NCBI GenBank assembly: GCA_022036555.1 | Contig: CM039119.1 | Span: 38,757,255-38,821,254, forward strand | DNA: 64,000 bases | Reading direction: 5' to 3' | DNA from: Microstegium vimineum | Lineage: Eukaryota; Streptophyta; Magnoliopsida; Poales; Poaceae | In this document: positions 57,530 to 64,000 of the stretch, one piece after another | How the letters are laid out: every line of letters starts with the position of its first letter | How positions within the stretch are numbered: position 1 is the stretch's first letter | Made by a program: the position numbers and the translations under genes | Notes under the pieces: model-generated | What the model was told of the DNA's origin: nothing | Database searches by the model: none | What the model saw: only the letters and a program-made list of their open reading frames with translations

Positions 57530-58490
57530 CAACAAATAGCTTATGTGATCACCAGGTATTTGGTATCTGCAACAGCTTAAGGGCAGTACTGTGCACCGGC
57601 AGAGCTACCTTGGGGCCAAGCTGGGCGCCGGGCCTCCGTTGCCTCATGAATTTTGTAAAGCCCAAATGTTATTTAGTCTTTTGTGTCAGTCTTTGCTCAT
57701 CCCTCTCCATTCCTGTCTCACTTCCATGACTCTAAATCTACTGCCCCAGTTAGATGGTCAGCAGCCTGCTGTGCTTGCGTGCTCCCAGCCTTGCTTTGCC
57801 TTTGCGCGTAGTAGTAGGAGTACAACCTACAGCTACTACTACTTTTGTGTTCTCATTTGAGTCCTTTATTTTTTAATTTTGTACTTTAAACTATTTAACG
57901 TGCATATTTTTTTTACTTTCTAACTCTTTAACATGCATAAAATATGTAGAATATGTTTAGTTCTATATGTTACATGTATTTTACATATATGATATATGAA
58001 TATAATATTGTGATCGATCATAACAAAATAGACCGCCAAAGTCACCTGTGTTTCGTTATTCAATAATAATATGATATAATTGCTTTGTCCCAAAATAAAC
58101 ATCAATTCTCATCAAATCTTTTTTCTATAATTTTTGTTTAAATTAACTATCCGAGTTCGTATATAAAAGTTATGACCAATTTAAAATCGACTCCGAATTA
58201 GATAACAAAACGAAAGGAAGATGCGGGGTGGCTAGGGTCTGATGGCAAAATGGTGGATTAAACACATGAAATGGAGTCTAATGACCTAACTAGCAACAAG
58301 ATCTTGACCAGGACACAAACTCAACACTACAGACTCTGAAACTAAAATATGTAGAGGCTATGACGCGGAAGGTTTTAGGAGAAAAAAAAATGGCACTAGA
58401 CTATGGGACGAAGGCCAAAACACTTGAACTAAAGTAAGGGATAGATGTAAACCTGACAGTATGCCTGAAGCTCTGATTACCACTTGATGG
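57530..58490. other. Sequence without recognised genes
   Basis: AT-rich with scattered short ORFs of no known family. The stretch 58200-58490 probably belongs to the retroelement leader described for 58491. Confidence 0.3.
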
Positions 58491-59000
58491 GGACGTGGTT
58501 CTCGATCTTCCGTCAGACTCAAGATAACTATCGTTGTCACAGAGAATGACACACCGATCCGGCTTCAGATCGAAAGACCCGAGCCTTGCAATCTTAGCAC
58601 CACAACTCCTTTAGTTATCAACCGTGCCACTGATTTGGTTGACCTTGCCCTGAAGGCTCATCCATGGGTGATCAATTTAATCTAAGCAAAAACATGAGCC
58701 CTACTATGGGCGGCGGCTACTGAATATATATGCTAAGAGACGTCCAAGGACCCCTATTCATGTCTATAAGGTGACCTAACAGTTACAAGGCCCAACAGGC
58801 CAAAAGACAACAACTCAGCGTTTGGAAATATTGTGTATGTCAACTTGTTTTGACGATTCCTATCAATTCTTAAATAATTTGGATATGAGACTTGTTCTAT
58901 AAGTTTTCGTATCAAATTATCTTTCCATCCATATCTTTTTTTATCGAAAACAGACTCCAGATGCGTCGTGGGTGACTAGTATAAGGCAGACTGATTCTGC
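58475..59000 (-). repeat. Probable LTR on the minus strand with a worn primer site
   Basis: Reading the minus strand, an LTR-like stretch ends ...cacgtccccatcaag and is followed by TGGTAATCAGAGC (58475-58487), one insertion away from the initiator-Met tRNA primer site. No second LTR copy was found to fix the boundaries. Confidence 0.45.
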
Positions 59001-59240
59001 AGACCGAGGCTGACTTGAAGTCGTGTTGGACTGGAACTCAGGCTTGTGTTGGACGCCCTTTCCTGCACCTCTTTGCCTTCTCCAATATCCCATAACACTT
59101 CTCGACCCTCTCCATTATTCCTAAGCATGATAACATCATTAGCTAGTAATCTATTCTCCAAAATATGAAAAATGACTGCTTAGTAACGAGTTCACATCTA
59201 CACTGAGTTGTCGTATTGATGCTCGGGTCATTGGACCTTG
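59000..59240 (-). pseudogene. Retrotransposon polyprotein tail fragment
   Basis: Minus-strand residues GPMTRASIRQLSVDVNSLL (around 59190-59240) and VIMLRNNGEGREVLWDIGEG (about 59070-59130), then a tail ending LGLQNQSALY, resemble the C-terminal end of grass LTR-retrotransposon polyproteins (GPxTRARA-type). Several stops and a frame change are present. Confidence 0.5.
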
Positions 59241-59329
59241 CATAATGGTTGTTTGAGGATCATCATATTCTATCGAAGAAAAGTTATTAACATCTAGTTC
59301 CCAAAAAGACCTTTGTAGTAATTGGTAAT

Positions 59330-60480
59330 TAATTTATTTAGATTTTGACCACCTTTGATTACACCCTCCTCTTGCTCGAGCTGAAAATTTTGGGTCCTTC
59401 TATGTTTGCCATTAGCTACAAGGTGAGAATACTTAGTATTACAATCACTTGATAACAATCTAGTTGTCTTGGCTCTTTGGTTCCACTTGACTTTCTCCTC
59501 CCATAGAAGGAGAGTTAGTCTCTCTTTGTAGAAATGTTTAAGGTCTATTTATAGACTACTTAACGGCTCGACTTCTGTCTTTTTATCAAGCACCATAGCT
59601 TTTGCAATGAGCTGGGACTTTTCTTTCTTGTAATTCCCACTTGCATTTTTAGCTTAGTCCCTTAAGAACTGTATAAGTCATTGTATCTTAACTCATTGCA
59701 GTGAGGTGTTGCCCTCTATTCGTTGGACCAAATTCTGGTCTAACTCATTAAAGTCGTCCCTCAATATCCAACTGAGTTCAAATTTGAAACCTGATTGCTT
59801 GTTACCATGATGGCCATTTCTATTGTCCAATAGCAAATGGATGATCTGAAATTTCATGTGTCAACTCTTGTACCATTGCTAGCGGGAATTTAGACTCCCA
59901 TTTCCTACCAACTAGGATCCGATCTAATCTTTAAAAAGTTGGAGTGACCCTAGCATTGGCCCTTGTATATTTCCTATTAGAGAGGTCTAGCTCCCTAATA
60001 TCGAAGCCATCCATAATAACATTGAACAAGAAAGACCATCCGTCATCATATCAGTCATTATTTTTCCTCTTGAGGGCTTCTAATATTATAATCATTGCCC
60101 ACAAGAATATGATCGGATTGTATTGCAGAGGTTGGGCTAGTTTAGTGAGAAAGCCTTCCTTATGCTCAGCTTGTGCTGCTCCATAAACAACAATAAGAAC
60201 CTAGTAGAATCCGTCCATTTTTTCCTTAGACGGAATTTGACATAAAGTGTCCCTCATCAATACTTCCAGTGTCAAAAAAGTCTAAATTAATCACCACTAA
60301 GATGCCACCGGACTTACCAAGAGGTTCACACCAGTGCCAAATAAATTCTTGTCCACCACAAATATTGTCAACAATATTTTTTTGAGAATTTTTTTTCTAG
60401 TTTCAAGAAGAGCGATAAAGTTTATCTTTTTCTCTCTTGATAGATTCTGAAAAATCCATTTCATGAAAAACTGTTTTGTG
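59330..60480 (-). pseudogene. LINE endonuclease remnant, minus strand
   Basis: Minus-strand pieces with LINE endonuclease character: VYGAAQAEHKEGFLTKLA (about 60130-60185), FDIRELDLSNRKYT (about 59960-60000), then LDRILVGRKWESKFPLAMVQ and HEISDHPFAIG (about 59830-59930). Stops and shifts interrupt it. It belongs to a separate degraded LINE. Confidence 0.6.
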
Positions 60481-60501
60481 TTGTTTGACCACTCACACTT
60501 T

Positions 60502-63500
60502 TGTCACACCCCAAAATTTCTATTTTGGGATGTGGCTTAGAAAACATAAAATACAATCAATGATTTCAATATTTACTAAAATTTTCCAACATTAATTTAG
60601 TTGTAGACAATATATATAATGGAAAAATGTGAGTTTCAAAAAAAAAGTTTTAAGAATCCAATTTAATGGTTTGATGCATTTCATGCCTTTACATATTGTT
60701 TATGTATGAAAAATGGATTTAAAGTTTTTCAAATGCGCCTAGGGTTTGAACCAAAACAAAAGCTCTCTTAATCTTTGATCAAGTTTTCATGAACTCCAAA
60801 CCTTGGTGAAATCCTTGAAAACTATATACCTTGATGGATCTATGAACTTTCATCTTGTCAGAATTCCTCTCTAGTCATGTTTTGTTTTGCTCTCTTTTTA
60901 TCTTTTCTTTATCCTCCTTAGAGCTCCTAATTCTTTTTGGTTAAGACTTATCCAAATCTCAAGTATTTGATAGATGGCCAATAATTGTATCTCTTCTATC
61001 TCTCACAATGCCACCATCACTTTGTTCAAGTCAAATCAATCACATGTCTTGTACGTATCAATGTTAATCTCAGTTCTGACTTTTTATTCTTTCCTCACCT
61101 TGGGAAACATTCACATGGGATGATCTCTACCCTCCACCTCTTCTCCTCTTAATCAAAGTCAACTTGTTTTTGAACCATCCTTGAAAACTATATGACATTC
61201 TCCCGTCTTTTGATCTAAGTTTTCCGGAAAACCCTAATCCTGTCTGTGAGAATTTATCGGGCTGAGCCCAACCACTCACTTTCCATCTTATCTTGTCTTG
61301 GTACAAATGCATATTCTTAGCTCATTAGTAAACCATTCCCCACCTCTCTTTGTGGCTAATGGGTCAAGCCCAACTCTTTCTATCTTCTGACGTTGCTACG
61401 AGCCGAACCCGGTACAAAATATGCCTTTGCTCTCGCTTTGGGTCAAAGCCCAACCATCCTCCTATCTCTTGTGGTCCAAGACCAAGCCCAACCAGCCCTC
61501 TAACCCTTCCTCTCCCCTCTCCCACATCAACCCCCCTGGTCCCTCTCCTTTTTCCACAAAAAAATATCAAAAAGAGAAGATAATATCAAGCTATGACCCT
61601 TTGCCTCCCACCCCTTCACCTCCCAACCTTACCCCTTCATCTCCCAACCCCCTCACGCCTCCCCTTCAGTTTCCCACGTCTCTCCATTCCTATCCCATGC
61701 CAAGAACAGAAGGGAGACACCCCAACACCTCCTCCTCCCCCATGGCGTCCCCAATCATCCGAACCGCAAGAACGACGCTCCACCGCACCAAACAGTCGTC
61801 CCCGGCCGTCACGATGCATCCCCTTGATCCTCCACGCCTTCCCCATGGTGAAGAACACTCCATCATCTTCCCCATACTGTTTTCATGTTTCCTACGGAAT
61901 TTATGTACCTTGGATGACTTTTGGTTGATCCCTGACGATGTTTACCCGTTGTAGGTGTTGCTGTCAACAGGGACAAAATCGCTGTTGTTGAGGGATTCGA
62001 CGTTCCCCGCTGTTTCGTGACTACAGTGAATAAACCCTTTGGTGGAGTTTTTTTTATATCCTTGAACACACCTCTGTAAAATGGTTTGGTCATAGGACAT
62101 GTGAAATTCGAGATATGATCATCCCCGAGCCGCTGTTCCTGCTGATTCAGCAGTTTTGCAGTTCTGTGTAGTTTTGGAGTTCTCCGTCAATCCATTGTCA
62201 AAATGCCAAGCCCTTTTGTAAACATGTTCATAAAATCCCTGCACATGATCCCACCAATTGGTTTGGCTATGCAATCCAAAATGGCTGAGATATAGTGTTT
62301 GATATCTCTGCTCACCCTGCTGTCCAGCAGCAGACCACATTATTTTTGGCAATGGCGTTCCCGTTGATCCATTGATCCTAAGGATGCACCCTTTGGCTAA
62401 AATATTAATTATATGTTTGCACATGTCTCTGCAAATTTTCATGGTCATAGGATTAAGTATGAAGGAGATATGTTCCTATCTTGTGCTTGCTGTCCTGCTG
62501 TCGTGCAGTTGCGCTGATGCTGGTTGGGATGCGCGTTCCCGTTGATTCGCCGCTTTGGTGGTCAATCCATTCAACCACAATGTGTAATATATACATAAAC
62601 AACTCTCTGAAATTTGGCTTGTCCATATTAATTCTACCTTTCGAGTTACAAACATCACCGTGTCGCTGCTCATGACATGCCAATCAACCGCGCAATGCAA
62701 TCTTGCATTCTCGTTCACTGCCTAACCGTTGGTCAAAACATCATATCCTTGTCATAATATGCTCCATATAGTACCTATCAACCCCACATAATAGATCACC
62801 TTTTGCATCTTTTATAACCATGCAATCAATCATCATACCACCGCTATCCACCACCGGTTACGCTCAACCAATTCATAAATCACTATAATCGTGTTTCCCT
62901 TTGATCTATCATCTGCCTTAGTGCATTGATTGATCATGATATGTTCCAAAGTTCCTATTCACATTCCAATCCTTGTTATTCTTATGGATATGTTTATGCT
63001 AGTCCAAACTCCACCTTGCTCTTTTGAATCCAATCATTTCCACGTGTACCTTCCAATTCTCACATCTTTTAATCACGACTCCCGTTATGGTTCAAATGTG
63101 ATGCTTGTTCAAGTTGTTTGCCACTGTTAGAAGTGGAGTGATGCAAGGATGATCCAGCAGAAGCAAAAGTTCAAGAGTTTGGAAAGCTTTTGGTGGCAAG
63201 TATAGCCTATGGTTTCCTTGTTACCTAGCAACTCAATTCACTTGAAATACAAATGCATGTGTCTATTTTACTTAAACCCTAGAGATATACCTAGAAATAC
63301 TTCTACCACATCCTTGATACCTATGGGGGGCTTAAGCATGATAATTTATTGTATAGCTATGCTACGCTCAACTCACTATATGAACTTGGATAATGGAAGG
63401 TTGGACCCATGATCAAATGATAATGTTATCTTTTAAAATTGACAAGGACGAGGCTGGAGAAGCATTTTATTTCTATATGCTCTAGTACGTCTCTATAAGG

Positions 63501-64000
63501 TTTGTATTTGGGGCAGACAACCTAGGAAGTTTGTACAACCTTGAGGATCATGTGGCTATGATCTTAGTTGTAAAACTAGTTTGCTCTAACTCGTTAGTAG
63601 TTACCAACTCATGGCGCTAGAGGGGGCTTCGGTTTAAGGATGGTTCCCTTGCCTGTCTTGATGTGTGCTAGGATGCGGTCAATCTAACAAAAGTGCCATC
63701 TCAAAGGGGGGGCATTCACCTAAGTTTGGAATCCTCGCTGCTACTAACTTATTAGAGTGGCTAGTGTAAGGCTTCGTAGAGCCCTGTCGGCTTACCTTGG
63801 TAGTGAGCTAAGAGGTTGATCCCCTCGGGCACAGGGGTAACACGACTCAAGGGTAATGTTGTACAAACTCTGCAGAGTTTTAAAATCTATTATGATAGCC
63901 GTGCTCACCGACACGAGCGATCGGGATCTTTCCAATTATATTACCTGTTTTTATAATAAAATGGAGATGATGGTGAGATGGAATATTGATGCTACATGCT
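60502..64000. repeat. Probable long LTR-like repeat running off the window
   Basis: Starts TGTCACACCCCAAAATTTC, a form seen at grass LTR starts. It contains repeated gggctgagcccaacc-like phrases (61260-61500), a 178-bp tandem array (about 61960-62672) and the block near 63850 (gtacaaactctgcagag ... gccgtgctcaccgacacgagcg), which resembles sequence common in grass LTR retrotransposons. No coding domain is found. The proline-rich ORF at 61421-61954 has no family match I know. The end lies outside the window. Confidence 0.4.
61960..62672. repeat. 178-bp diverged tandem repeat
   Basis: Anchor words ctgctgattcagcag (62139), ctgctgtccagcag (62317) and ctgctgtcgtgcag (62495) are spaced exactly 178 bp. 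Around them gcgttcccgttgat and a gtttggtcatagg-like block recur in step. Further partial units lie on both sides. Confidence 0.75.

Noticed and set aside
61421..61954. 177-codon proline-rich ORF
   Set aside because: Low-complexity C-rich sequence inside a probable LTR, with all three frames partly open and no family match.
61960..62672. CRISPR-like repeat array
   Set aside because: The repeats are long and diverged with no conserved short repeat and unique spacer pattern, and the DNA is plant nuclear.

Overview
This is nuclear DNA from a grass. The evidence is plant-style intron-split genes with GC-rich first exons, many Stowaway-like (TA target site) and Tourist-like (TTA target site) MITEs, Copia elements with initiator-Met tRNA primer sites, and plant L1-type LINEs. 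A panicoid grass is likely, but I cannot name the species from sequence alone. I found no CRISPR array, bacterial operon, rRNA or tRNA gene.

Layout. 1-2.5 kb: a decayed Sirevirus-like Copia element (one LTR, primer site, start of gag). 4.1-7.2 kb: a wall-associated receptor kinase (WAK-like) gene with a broken extracellular exon and an intact kinase exon. 8.7-14.35 kb: a second, internally deleted element of the same Copia family, still flanked by its 5-bp target duplication. 14.4-17.1 kb: repeats and MITEs. 17.4-26.1 kb: the peroxin gene PEX3 (7 coding exons, + strand), with a young 5.1-kb Copia element inserted antisense in intron 5. 28.0-30.3 kb: a GDP-fucose transporter gene (GFT1/GONST4-like, - strand) with an apparent 1-bp frameshift. 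33.3-41.8 kb: a complete 10-coding-exon PP2C phosphatase gene (- strand) whose introns hold several DNA transposons. 42.0-45.7 kb: inverted-repeat and foldback elements. 45.7-51.2 kb: a nearly full-length plant LINE. 51.3-52.4 kb: a Pack-MULE-like element. 52.7-53.35 kb: an intronless P-type cyclin gene with repeated downstream sequence. 55.3-64 kb: retroelement fragments, MITEs and what looks like a long LTR running off the window.

The host genes do not form a pathway. PEX3 acts in peroxisome membrane biogenesis, GFT1 in Golgi nucleotide-sugar import, the PP2C in Ser/Thr dephosphorylation, the cyclin in CDK partnering, and the WAK-like gene in cell-wall or pathogen sensing. The coherent theme is transposon history: young and old insertions with target duplications, nested insertions inside introns, short tandem duplications and several gene lesions. 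I did not find a convincing new biological system. The most notable items are the 83-bp duplication over the PEX3 stop codon, the Copia 5' LTR that lost its TATA box, the WAK gene with a broken ectodomain, the GFT1 frameshift, a Tourist-like element with 292-bp internal inverted arms, and a 178-bp tandem array in a probable LTR.
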